Part shown: piece by piece, positions 7,749-14,900 of the stretch
Layout: every line of letters begins with the position of its first letter
Position numbering within the stretch: the stretch's first letter is position 1
NCBI GenBank assembly: GCA_964473895.1
Contig: CAYYRE010000036.1
Coordinates: 1-21,474 of the forward strand
Length of the DNA: 21,474 bases
From: Sulfidibacterium sp964473895
Lineage (GTDB): Bacteria > Bacteroidota > Bacteroidia > Bacteroidales > F082
Reading direction: 5' to 3'
Notes under the pieces: model-generated
Told to the model about the DNA's origin: nothing
The model's database searches: none
The model's input: only the letters and a program-made list of their open reading frames with translations
Program-made: the position numbers and the translations under genes

Positions 7749-8666
7749 TCAAGGGGACATGTTATTGTTGTTCAGGGGGTGGAATTTCCGGATGGTTTCT
7801 TTCAGGTCGTTGTCGTTCAGATGGGTGTAAATTTCAGTGGTGCTGATGGATACATGTCCCAGCATTTCCTGCACGGCCCGCAGGTCGGCCCCCCGGCGAA
7901 TCAAATGGGTAGCAAAAGAATGGCGAAACGTATGCGGGCTGATGTTTTTGCGGATACCGGCTCTTTCCGCTTGTTTTTTAATGAGCAGAAAGACCATTTG
8001 ACGGCTCATGGCTTTTCCCCTCCGGTTCAGAAAAACAATATTTTCAGCCTCTTTTACCGGTTGAAGAAAAGGACGTATCTGTTTAATATAAATGGTTAAA
8101 TGTTTTTTGGCTCCCCGGCCAATGGGGATGAGGCGCTGTTTGTTTCCTTTTCCGGTGACCCGGATGATGTCTTCCTTAAAATGCAGATCGGACAATTTCA
8201 GGTTGACCAGTTCCGAAACACGCAACCCGCAGGCATACAGCGTTTCTAAAATAGCGCGGTTGCGTTGCCCCAATGGATCGGAAAGATCCACCGACATGAG
8301 AAGCTGTTCCATTTCCGCTTCACTGAGGACATCCGGTAATTTGATTCCCAAACGGGGCGATTCCAGCAAGGCAGAAGGGTCGTTTTTAATCACTTTCTCC
8401 AGCAAAAGATAGCTGAAAAACGATTTAATTCCTGAAATGATACGGCTTTGTGAATAGGCTGCCAACCCTGACGCATGGATGAATTGCAAAAATTGATGTA
8501 AATCATCCGGTGTGATGCTTTTCAGCGAAAGGTTGTTTTTTTCGAGCGCCAAAAAAGTAAAAAGTAATTGCACATCATGCAAATAGGCTTCTACCGTATT
8601 TTCCGACAGCGCCCGTTCCAGGCGGAGATAGGTTTTGTATCCGTTTATGTATTGATTGGTGGCCAT
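7749..8666 (-). CDS. xerD: Tyrosine recombinase XerD-like
   Basis: XerD cuts and rejoins the dif site with XerC to resolve chromosome dimers at the division septum. From the ATG at 8666 the protein is 305 residues, normal for XerC/D. An N-terminal SAM-like core-binding domain (about 3-90; YLRLERALSENTVEAYL) precedes the catalytic domain. Its active residues are all present: R149 (CGLRVSEL), K173 (TGKGNKQ), H245 and R248 (HTFRHSFATHL), H271 (LGHVSISTTE) and nucleophile Y280 (IYTHL). The in-frame start at 8714 is TTG and adds residues not seen in the family, so 8666 is preferred. No att-like repeats, cargo or phage genes flank it, so it reads as the housekeeping recombinase. XerD rather than XerC is judged from overall similarity. 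Confidence 0.92.
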   Translation of the reverse strand: MATNQYINGYKTYLRLERALSENTVEAYLHDVQLLFTFLALEKNNLSLKSITPDDLHQFLQFIHASGLAAYSQSRIISGIKSFFSYLLLEKVIKNDPSALLESPRLGIKLPDVLSEAEMEQLLMSVDLSDPLGQRNRAILETLYACGLRVSELVNLKLSDLHFKEDIIRVTGKGNKQRLIPIGRGAKKHLTIYIKQIRPFLQPVKEAENIVFLNRRGKAMSRQMVFLLIKKQAERAGIRKNISPHTFRHSFATHLIRRGADLRAVQEMLGHVSISTTEIYTHLNDNDLKETIRKFHPLNNNNMSP

Positions 8667-8723
8667 CGGGTTGCAGTATAACAAAAAGTAGGCACGAATG
8701 TAGGAAAAATCCAACGGAAAGTT

Positions 8724-8731
8724 TACTTTTG
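8724..8731 (+). promoter_or_regulatory. Candidate -7 box for the MCAD-like acyl-CoA dehydrogenase
   Basis: TACTTTTG matches TAnnTTTG exactly, 68 nt before the ATG at 8800. It lies in the short divergent space between xerD and the dehydrogenase. No good -33 TTG is found at the usual distance. Confidence 0.45.
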
Positions 8732-8799
8732 TTTCCGCTTTGTAAAAATAAGGTGCTTTTTTGCCTCAAACAATTGTTTAACAAATTAAAATAAAAAAA

Positions 8800-9942
8800 A
8801 TGGTAGATTTTTCTTTAGAACCCAAACAGATTGAATTACAGGAAAAAGTGAGAGACTTTGCCCGCCGGGAAATGATCCCCAATGCAAGGAAATATGATGA
8901 ATCGGCTGAGTTTCCATGGGATATTGTTAAAAAAGCCTATGCCGAAGGTCTGATGAACGGGCCCATTCCGGTGGAATACGGTGGACATGGACATAATATT
9001 CTTGAAAGTGCCCTGGCTTCCGAAGAGTTGGGTGCCGGCTGTGTGGGTATCGGAATCTGTATGGACGCCAATACGTTGGCGTTGACTCCTTTGTTGTTGG
9101 GGGCTTCTGAAGAACAGAAAAAAAGATTTTTCGGACAAATTGTCGAAACACAAGGTGTAGCCGCTTATGCGCTCACCGAACCCAATGCCGGATCGGATGT
9201 GGCGGGAATTCGTTCCACTGCTATTCTTCACGGTGACAAATATATACTGAACGGGCACAAACGTTTCATTACCAATGGAGCGGTATCCGAATTTATTACC
9301 GTTTTTGCCATGGTGGATCCCAACAAAGGGGCCCGTAGTCTGAGTGCTTTTGTTGTTCCCACAAAATCCCCGGGGGTAAAGATTGTTTCCAACCTGAAAA
9401 AAATGGGACAGCGGGCTTCGGTGCAAACCGAGTTTATCTTTGAAGATGTGGAAGTTCCCAAAGAAAACCTCATTGGAGGCGAAGGACAAGGCTTTATCCT
9501 TGCCATGAAAACTTTTGAGCGCACCCGTACGGGCGTGGCGGCATTGAGTGTGGGAAATGCCCGTGCTGCCTACGAAACAGCCAAAGATTGGGCCAAGAAC
9601 CGGATTCAGTTCGGAAAACCCATTACGGCCAACCAGGGGGTAAGCTTCATGCTGGCCGATATGGCTACCGAAGTGGAAGCCGCCCGCCTTGTGACCTGGT
9701 ATTCGGCCTGGGCTTACGATCATGGACAGAAATCGAAAAACCTGCTTTCGGCCATGGCTAAAATGTATGCTTCGGATGTGGCCATGAAAGTAACCACCGA
9801 TGCGGTTCAAATCATGGCCGGCGAAGGCTACTCCACCGATTTCCTCGTGGAAAAGATGATGCGCGATGCCAAACTGTGCCAAATCTATGAAGGAACCAAC
9901 CAGGTGCAACGCCTGGTGATTGGAAAAGGAATTCTGAGATAA
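8800..9942 (+). CDS. Acyl-CoA dehydrogenase, medium/short-chain type
   Basis: The FAD enzyme introduces the trans-2 double bond in acyl-CoA, the first step of beta-oxidation, passing electrons to ETF. The 380-residue length fits the short/medium-chain class. The three ACAD domains are visible: an N-terminal helical part (1-120), a middle beta domain with YALTEPNAGSD (123-133) and FITNG, and a C-terminal helical part with RIQFGKPI and AVQIMAGEGY. The catalytic base is E364 in IYEGTNQVQRL. The LMNGPIP and MRDAKLCQIYEGTNQ segments are closer to mammalian MCAD than to bacterial butyryl-CoA dehydrogenase, by memory. No ETF gene is adjacent, so a butyrogenic Bcd-Etf complex is not supported. It converges on a second acyl-CoA dehydrogenase. 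Chain-length preference is uncertain. Confidence 0.95.
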   Translation: MVDFSLEPKQIELQEKVRDFARREMIPNARKYDESAEFPWDIVKKAYAEGLMNGPIPVEYGGHGHNILESALASEELGAGCVGIGICMDANTLALTPLLLGASEEQKKRFFGQIVETQGVAAYALTEPNAGSDVAGIRSTAILHGDKYILNGHKRFITNGAVSEFITVFAMVDPNKGARSLSAFVVPTKSPGVKIVSNLKKMGQRASVQTEFIFEDVEVPKENLIGGEGQGFILAMKTFERTRTGVAALSVGNARAAYETAKDWAKNRIQFGKPITANQGVSFMLADMATEVEAARLVTWYSAWAYDHGQKSKNLLSAMAKMYASDVAMKVTTDAVQIMAGEGYSTDFLVEKMMRDAKLCQIYEGTNQVQRLVIGKGILR

Positions 9943-9966
9943 GTTTTCCTTTCATAAACTAAGACG

Positions 9967-10004
9967 GAAAAGGCGCCTTTGCGAAAATGCAGCGGCGCCT
10001 TTTC
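9967..10004. terminator. Bidirectional hairpin terminator between convergent acyl-CoA dehydrogenases
   Basis: AAAAGGCGCC (9968-9977) and GGCGCCTTTT (9994-10003) are perfect inverted arms, extended one pair by G9967/C10004, with a 16-nt loop. T-rich sequence follows on the plus strand and the A-run on the other side gives a U-tract on the minus strand. It sits 24 nt after one stop and 21 nt from the other, so it can serve both genes. Confidence 0.9.
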
Positions 10005-10025
10005 TATTTTACGTATAGCCTGTTG

Positions 10026-11792
10026 TCAAAACTTATACCGTTCGTCTCCAATGAGCTTGTCGGCAATGCGGCGGCGGGCTTCCTTGGCATTGACCGGATC
10101 GTAAAAAGTCAGCTTATCCATAAGTTGCAACATTTCCCGTTTTTCGTCTCCTTCCATGAAAGCGCTTACGGCATCCACCGTTTCTTTTTTGAAGATGTGC
10201 ATCACATTGTGCAACAGCACATCCAAAATATCCCGGTAAACGGAAGTATCGGTTTTTAACCCGGCCGATGCCAGCTTTTCCACACGCAATAAAGTCGATT
10301 CCAACACATACAAGTACATGGACATGTTGGCTATGCTGATCATGATTTCTTCTTCATACACCAGTTTCTTTTTGAATGTATCGTTCAAAACAGGGTAGAG
10401 GAGGAGGATGGCCTTTTTCAGCTGGGCTACATAAGCGTGGTGCAACGTGAAATAATCTTTACCGGCAAGATTTACCGGACGTATGTTCTCTTTGTTTTCC
10501 AACAGCGCACGGGCCTTTTCCATCAGTTCAATTTTGTGTCGCAGGCCGCGTTTGAGTTGGGCATCCGCCACAATCAGCCGGTTGATTTCATTGGTACCTT
10601 CAAAGATGCGGTTGATGCGCGAATCGCGATAAGACCTGTCGGCAGGAGCTTCAGCCGAGAATCCCATGCCACCATAGATCTGCACCAGCTCGTCAACAAT
10701 ATAATCCAATGATTCGGAACCATATACCTTCAGTAAGGCACATTCCGGTTCCAATTCGGCAACAGCCCCGATATTGGCTTCTCCATAATTTTTACCGGCG
10801 GCTTTTAAATGTTCTATTTCGTCCTGAATATCTTTACTGGCACGATAAACAGCCGATTCGGTGGAGAAAGTTTTAATCACTTGTTCGGCCAATTTATGTT
10901 TTATAGCACCAAACGAAGCCAGATTGGATCCAAACTGTTTCCGTTCGTTGGCATAGTTAACGGAATAATTGATGGCCCGGCGCATACCGCCAATGACGGT
11001 AGCTCCCAACTTAATGCGTCCCACATGCAGGATATTCAAAGCAATCCGGTACCCTTCACCGCGCCGCCCCAAAAGGTTTTCAACGGGAACTTTTACGTCA
11101 TTAAAAAAGATTTGACGGGTGGAAGAACCTTTGATCCCCATTTTGTTTTCTTCGGGGTTCATGGTGATGCCATCGGTGGAAGATTCCACAAGAAATGCAC
11201 TCAGCACCCGGTCGTTATCGATTTTGGCAAAAACGGTGAGCAGGTCGGCAAAACCGCCGTTGGTAATCCACATTTTTTGTCCGTTCAGGATGTAATGTTT
11301 TCCATCTTCCGACAAAACCGCTTTGGTTTTTCCGGCATTGGCATCAGACCCGGCACCGGGTTCGGTCAGGCAATAGGCTGCCAGCCATTCACCGGTAGCG
11401 AGCAATGGAAGATATTTTTCCTTTTGCTGTTCGTTTCCGTAATACAACAGGGGCAGGGTACCAATGCCGGTGTGGGCCATAAAGGCCACCGAAAACGAGT
11501 AGGCCGAGCCAATGGACTCGTTGGCTTTCATGTTGGTCAGGAAACTTTGTCCGAAACCACCGTATTCTTCCGGAACCGCAATGCCGAGCAGTCCCATTTC
11601 GCCGGCTTTTTTAAGCAGCGACGGCATAAGCCCCTCTTCGTGCCGGTCCAGTGCATCAAAATGGGGGGCCACTTCCGTTTCTACAAAATCTTCACAGGTT
11701 TGCGCAATCATAAGTTGCTCTTCATCAAACTCTTCAGGAATAAAAACATCCTCCGGTTTGGCATCTTTTATCAGGTATTCTCCACCTTTCAT
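10026..11792 (-). CDS. Acyl-CoA dehydrogenase with C-terminal extension (VLCAD/ACAD9-like)
   Basis: This 588-residue protein has the full ACAD core (about 20-420) plus a helical extension of about 170 residues, the layout of the very-long-chain/ACAD9 class. The extension usually mediates dimerisation or membrane contact. Core motifs are AYCLTEPGAGSD (139-150), MWITNGG (174-180), ERKQFG and GGMGFSAEAPADRSYRD. The catalytic Glu is E398 in RIFEGTNEINRL. It likely oxidises longer acyl-CoAs than its 380-residue neighbour. In many Bacteroidota this class sits beside thiolase and hydroxyacyl-CoA dehydrogenase genes; none is seen here. The ATG at 11792 lies 37 nt from a good -7 box. It ends at the shared hairpin with the converging dehydrogenase. 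Confidence 0.94.
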   Translation of the reverse strand: MKGGEYLIKDAKPEDVFIPEEFDEEQLMIAQTCEDFVETEVAPHFDALDRHEEGLMPSLLKKAGEMGLLGIAVPEEYGGFGQSFLTNMKANESIGSAYSFSVAFMAHTGIGTLPLLYYGNEQQKEKYLPLLATGEWLAAYCLTEPGAGSDANAGKTKAVLSEDGKHYILNGQKMWITNGGFADLLTVFAKIDNDRVLSAFLVESSTDGITMNPEENKMGIKGSSTRQIFFNDVKVPVENLLGRRGEGYRIALNILHVGRIKLGATVIGGMRRAINYSVNYANERKQFGSNLASFGAIKHKLAEQVIKTFSTESAVYRASKDIQDEIEHLKAAGKNYGEANIGAVAELEPECALLKVYGSESLDYIVDELVQIYGGMGFSAEAPADRSYRDSRINRIFEGTNEINRLIVADAQLKRGLRHKIELMEKARALLENKENIRPVNLAGKDYFTLHHAYVAQLKKAILLLYPVLNDTFKKKLVYEEEIMISIANMSMYLYVLESTLLRVEKLASAGLKTDTSVYRDILDVLLHNVMHIFKKETVDAVSAFMEGDEKREMLQLMDKLTFYDPVNAKEARRRIADKLIGDERYKF

Positions 11793-11829
11793 AAGCTTGT
11801 TATTTTGAAGCAGTAAAAATTAATGGCAA

Positions 11830-11837
11830 CAAAAATA
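11830..11837 (-). promoter_or_regulatory. Candidate -7 box for the VLCAD-like dehydrogenase
   Basis: On the minus strand this reads TATTTTTG, an exact TAnnTTTG match, 37 nt upstream of the ATG at 11792. The remaining bases up to the clpC terminator (about 11840-11965) hold nothing else I can identify. Confidence 0.45.
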
Positions 11838-11967
11838 TCATTTGTTTTTCAGGATGTCTTAAAAGTGATTTATTTAAAATGTTTCTAAGTGTTAATGAAA
11901 GAGTTAACATTTTGTAATGAACCGGTTACGGATAGGGGAGGTGTTGAAAAAGTTTTCCATGGCAAAA

Positions 11968-12003
11968 AAAAGAAAAGCGGATTGTTAAATCCGCTTTTCT
12001 TTT
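11968..12003 (-). terminator. Rho-independent terminator of clpC
   Basis: AGAAAAGCGGAT (11971-11982) and ATCCGCTTTTCT (11989-12000) form a perfect 12-bp stem with loop TGTTAA, extended by three A-T pairs. On the minus strand the stem is followed by a run of T from the A-run at 11963-11970. It begins 25 nt after the clpC stop. Confidence 0.92.
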
Positions 12004-12028
12004 GAACCGTTTACGTTTATCCCTTGGA

Positions 12029-14596
12029 TTATTTCTCCTCTTTTTCTTTCTTTTTTACCACTGCTTTTTTCTGCGGGGTAATTTTCACTTTAAGTTCCTC
12101 TTTTCGGGCGTCGTAATCCACTTTAATCACATCACCTTCTTTCAGCGAACTTTTGATGATTTCTTCTGCCAGGGGGTCTTCCACATACTTTTGGATGGCC
12201 CGTTTCAACGGACGGGCACCAAATTGTTCATCCCAACCTTTGTCGATGATAAAGTCTTTGGCCTTGGGAGTAACCTTGATCTGGTAACCCATCTGGTTGA
12301 TGCGGTTATACAAAGTGGACAATTCAATATCGATAATCTTGTAAATATCTTCTTTATCCAAGGCATCAAAAATCACCACATCATCAATCCGGTTCAAAAA
12401 TTCGGGAGCAAAGGATCTTTTTAAAGCATTTTCTATTACGCCGTGGGCATGGCTTGCACGGCTCTGTTTTTTGGCAGACGTGGTAAAGCCGACCCCTTGT
12501 CCGAAATCTTTCAACTGCCGTGAACCTATGTTTGACGTCATGATGATGATGGTGTTTTTGAAATCAACCTTTCTGCCAAGGCTGTCGGTGAGCACCCCGT
12601 CATCGAGCACCTGCAAAAGCAAATGGAAAACATCGGGATGGGCTTTTTCAATTTCATCCAACAAGACGATGGAATAGGGTCTGCGGCGTACCTTTTCGGT
12701 CAGTTGACCGCCCTCTTCGTAACCCACATATCCGGGAGGCGCTCCCACAAGCCGCGAAACGGCAAACTTTTCCATGTACTCGCTCATGTCGATACGGATG
12801 AGCGCATCTTCGGAATCGAACATATACTTGGCCAACATTTTGGCAAGATAGGTTTTACCGACACCCGTGGGGCCCAGGAAAATGAAGGAGCCAATGGGTT
12901 TGTTGGGATCTTTCAATCCGGCACGGTTCCGCCGAATGGCCTTGACCACTTTTTTAATGGCGTCGGCCTGGCCGATTACCTGTTTTTGCAATTCCGGTTC
13001 CATGCTGATGAGCCGCTGACTTTCGCTTTGGGCAATATTGGTTACCGGAATACCGGTCATCATGGCCACTACCTCCGCCACTTTTTCTTCATCCACAATT
13101 TCGCGGTTCAGCTGGGCATCTTCTTCCCACCGTTTTTTGGCCCGTTCCAATTCTTCGCTGTAACGTCTTTCGATGTCACGGAACTGGGCCGCTTCCTCAA
13201 ACTTTTGCTGGTTAATGGATTGTATTTTCTTTTGGCGGATTTCTTCGATGGCCTTTTCGAGGTTGATGATTTCTGCCGGAACATGAATGTTACTGATGTG
13301 CACCCGGGCACCGGCTTCGTCCAAAGCATCAATGGCTTTGTCCGGTAAATAACGGTCCGAAATATACCGGTCGGTGAGTGTCACACAGGCCCGGATGGCT
13401 TCATCGGTATATTTTACCAGATGATGGTCTTCGTATTTCTCTTTGATGTTGTGGAGAATATGCATGGTTTCTTCCGGTGTGGTAGGATCCACCAGGATTT
13501 TCTGGAAACGCCGTTCCAGAGCACCATCTTTCTCAATGTATTGGCGGTATTCGTCCAGTGTGGTTGCTCCGATACATTGCAGTTCGCCACGGGCCAGTGC
13601 CGGTTTGAACATGTTGGAAGCATCCAGCGAACCCGAAGCGTTTCCTGCACCGACGATGGTGTGAATTTCGTCGATAAACAAAATAATGTCGGGGTTTTTG
13701 GTCAGCTCGTTCAGCACGGCTTTCATGCGTTCTTCAAACTGTCCCCGGTATTTTGTTCCCGCCACCAGCGAGGCAAGGTCAAGGGTCACAATGCGTTTGT
13801 TAAAGAGTGCCCGTGAAACTTTTCGCTGTACGATACGAAGGGCCAGTCCTTCGGCAATGGCCGATTTCCCCACGCCGGGTTCTCCAATTAAAATAGGGTT
13901 GTTTTTTTTACGCCGGCTCAGGATTTGGGCAATCCGTTCGAGTTCTTTGTCACGTCCTACAATCGGATCCAGGCGACCTTCTTCGGCAGCCCGTGTCAGG
14001 TCGTTACCGAAATTATCCAAAACCGGTGTTTTCGACTTGGTTTCCGGGGATTTTTTAGGCCCGCCGCCAAAAGGTGTTTTTTCAGGGCCCGAGAGCTCAC
14101 TGCCCGCTTCATCACGGATATCCGGTGCGCTTTCCGAAAAATTTTCTTTTTTCTTATTCTCTTTGAGTGTATGCCCCAATTCGTTCTTAATCGTCTGATA
14201 GTCCACACCTTCCAAGGCCAGTTTGTGCGTAACAAGATTGTTTTCATCCTTTAATATGGCCAGCAAAAGGTGCTCTGTGCCAATTTCTTCGCTTTGAAAA
14301 ACTTTGGCTTCGAGGTAGGTAATTTTTAAAGCTTTTTCCGCTTGCTTCACCACGGGAATGTTTTCCATATCCATTCCGACATGTTCGGGACTCCTGACAG
14401 CCTCTTCAATCTCCGATTTGAGTTTTTTCAGGTCAATACCAAAATAACGGAGCATTTGAACAGCCAAACCTTCCCCATCCCGCAGTATCCCCAGCAGAAA
14501 ATGTTCCAGTCCGATATAGTTGTTGCCCAGTCGCACGGCCTCTTCCCGGCTGTACGACATTACGTCTTTCATTCTTTTTGAAAATTTTGTATCCAT
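12029..14596 (-). CDS. clpC: ATP-dependent Clp protease ATP-binding subunit ClpC
   Basis: ClpC is a Hsp100 unfoldase that feeds proteins to ClpP. From the ATG at 14596 it has 855 residues. The parts in order are two N-domain repeats (FSKRMKDVMSYS and YIGLEHFLLGIL, then IGTEHLLLAIL), AAA1 with Walker A GEPGVGKS (238-245) and Walker B ILFIDE (305-310), and a short M-domain/UVR segment (QQKFEEAAQFRDIE). AAA2 follows with GPTGVGKT (575-582) and VLLDEIEKA. The VGF loop at 702-704 is the ClpP-binding tip, so it is a protease partner and not a ClpB disaggregase. A start at 14629 is in frame but lies upstream of a -7 box at 14617-14624, and the family begins at MDTKFS. The tail is Lys/Glu rich. It diverges from gyrA. 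Confidence 0.97.
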   Translation of the reverse strand: MDTKFSKRMKDVMSYSREEAVRLGNNYIGLEHFLLGILRDGEGLAVQMLRYFGIDLKKLKSEIEEAVRSPEHVGMDMENIPVVKQAEKALKITYLEAKVFQSEEIGTEHLLLAILKDENNLVTHKLALEGVDYQTIKNELGHTLKENKKKENFSESAPDIRDEAGSELSGPEKTPFGGGPKKSPETKSKTPVLDNFGNDLTRAAEEGRLDPIVGRDKELERIAQILSRRKKNNPILIGEPGVGKSAIAEGLALRIVQRKVSRALFNKRIVTLDLASLVAGTKYRGQFEERMKAVLNELTKNPDIILFIDEIHTIVGAGNASGSLDASNMFKPALARGELQCIGATTLDEYRQYIEKDGALERRFQKILVDPTTPEETMHILHNIKEKYEDHHLVKYTDEAIRACVTLTDRYISDRYLPDKAIDALDEAGARVHISNIHVPAEIINLEKAIEEIRQKKIQSINQQKFEEAAQFRDIERRYSEELERAKKRWEEDAQLNREIVDEEKVAEVVAMMTGIPVTNIAQSESQRLISMEPELQKQVIGQADAIKKVVKAIRRNRAGLKDPNKPIGSFIFLGPTGVGKTYLAKMLAKYMFDSEDALIRIDMSEYMEKFAVSRLVGAPPGYVGYEEGGQLTEKVRRRPYSIVLLDEIEKAHPDVFHLLLQVLDDGVLTDSLGRKVDFKNTIIIMTSNIGSRQLKDFGQGVGFTTSAKKQSRASHAHGVIENALKRSFAPEFLNRIDDVVIFDALDKEDIYKIIDIELSTLYNRINQMGYQIKVTPKAKDFIIDKGWDEQFGARPLKRAIQKYVEDPLAEEIIKSSLKEGDVIKVDYDARKEELKVKITPQKKAVVKKKEKEEK

Positions 14597-14616
14597 ATAC
14601 CTTATCAATTTCAGTG

Positions 14617-14644
14617 CAAAATTACACATAAGCCCTTTACCAAA
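14617..14644 (-). promoter_or_regulatory. clpC: Candidate clpC proximal promoter
   Basis: On the minus strand TTTG (14641-14644) is followed after 16 nt by TAATTTTG (14617-14624), which fits -33 and TAnnTTTG -7 boxes, though the spacing is a few bases shorter than usual. Transcription would start about 14 nt before the chosen ATG at 14596. Confidence 0.45.
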
Positions 14645-14730
14645 ATCATTCCAATCGCCGAAACTTGTTAAAATTTCACCTTTGTATGAAAAAAAATACG
14701 TTTCCCTGTTGATCTGGCACTTGGCTAATA

Positions 14731-14738
14731 CAAATATA
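14731..14738 (-). promoter_or_regulatory. clpC: Candidate clpC distal -7 box
   Basis: On the minus strand this reads TATATTTG, an exact TAnnTTTG match, about 135 nt before clpC. It would give a long leader. No -33 box is apparent, so it is less certain than the proximal one. Confidence 0.3.
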
Positions 14739-14772
14739 ACGTCTGTTTCGCTTACTTTTCAGCGTTCCGTTT

Positions 14773-14819
14773 GATTTTGTTAACATCGAACTGTTAACAC
14801 AAAGGTGATTTTGTAACAT
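14773..14819. repeat. GTTAAC inverted repeat plus degenerate direct repeat upstream of gyrA
   Basis: GTTAACA (14779-14785) and TGTTAAC (14792-14798) are perfect 7-bp inverted arms with a 6-nt spacer. GATTTTGTTAACAT (14773-14786) recurs as GATTTTGTAACAT (14807-14819) with one T missing, 34 bp downstream, which is about three helical turns. This pattern suits a dimeric regulator binding upstream of the gyrA promoter, but no protein is known from sequence alone. Confidence 0.5.
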
Positions 14820-14835
14820 GAATTTCTTTTTAAAA

Positions 14836-14857
14836 TAAGCATAAATGCTTACTTTTG
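14836..14857 (+). promoter_or_regulatory. gyrA: gyrA -7 box with overlapping palindrome
   Basis: TACTTTTG (14850-14857) matches TAnnTTTG exactly, 43 nt before the gyrA ATG. A perfect 16-nt palindrome, TAAGCAT-AA-ATGCTTA (14836-14851), overlaps the first two bases of this box. A repressor there would block the promoter. No clear -33 TTG is present at the usual spacing. Confidence 0.5.
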
Positions 14858-14886
14858 CCAGTTATATTTTCTAACCAAAAAGAAAG

Positions 14887-14892
14887 AAGGAG
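14887..14892 (+). promoter_or_regulatory. gyrA: Strong Shine-Dalgarno site of gyrA
   Basis: AAGGAG lies 8 nt before the ATG at 14901. Such a strong site is uncommon in Bacteroidota, and the other genes here do not show one. It fixes the gyrA start. Confidence 0.75.
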
Positions 14893-14900
14893 TTGGATAC

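Larger units (their letters stand above)
14597..14900. promoter_or_regulatory. Divergent clpC-gyrA control region (304 bp)
   Basis: No gene is seen in this AT-rich stretch; short open frames crossing it lack any recognisable protein. It holds two -7 boxes facing clpC, one facing gyrA, a GTTAAC-containing inverted repeat with a degenerate direct copy, a 16-nt palindrome abutting the gyrA -7 box, and the gyrA ribosome site. These are listed separately. Confidence 0.8.

Noticed and set aside
7749..8666. XerD as an integrase of a mobile element.
   Set aside because: The protein has housekeeping Xer length and motifs, and there are no att-like repeats, tRNA target, cargo or phage genes nearby.
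8836..9909. Open frame of 357 codons on the minus strand.
   Set aside because: It is antisense to the MCAD-like dehydrogenase, is rich in His, Phe and Gly from reversed codons, and matches no family.
8800..9942. Butyryl-CoA dehydrogenase of a bifurcating Bcd-EtfAB complex.
   Set aside because: No etfA/etfB, crotonase or thiolase gene is adjacent, and the sequence looks closer to MCAD.
10809..11816. Open frame of 335 codons on the plus strand.
   Set aside because: It is antisense to the VLCAD-like dehydrogenase and has no domain signal; the opposite frame has all ACAD motifs.
11891..11908. GTTAA...GTTAAC motif as a second copy of the gyrA-upstream element.
   Set aside because: Only the short GTTAACAT core is shared; GTTAAC also occurs inside the GT9 gene, so it is not specific.
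14520..14774. Small 84-codon plus-strand gene between clpC and gyrA.
   Set aside because: It begins inside clpC on the other strand, has no domain or ribosome site, and overlaps the clpC promoters.
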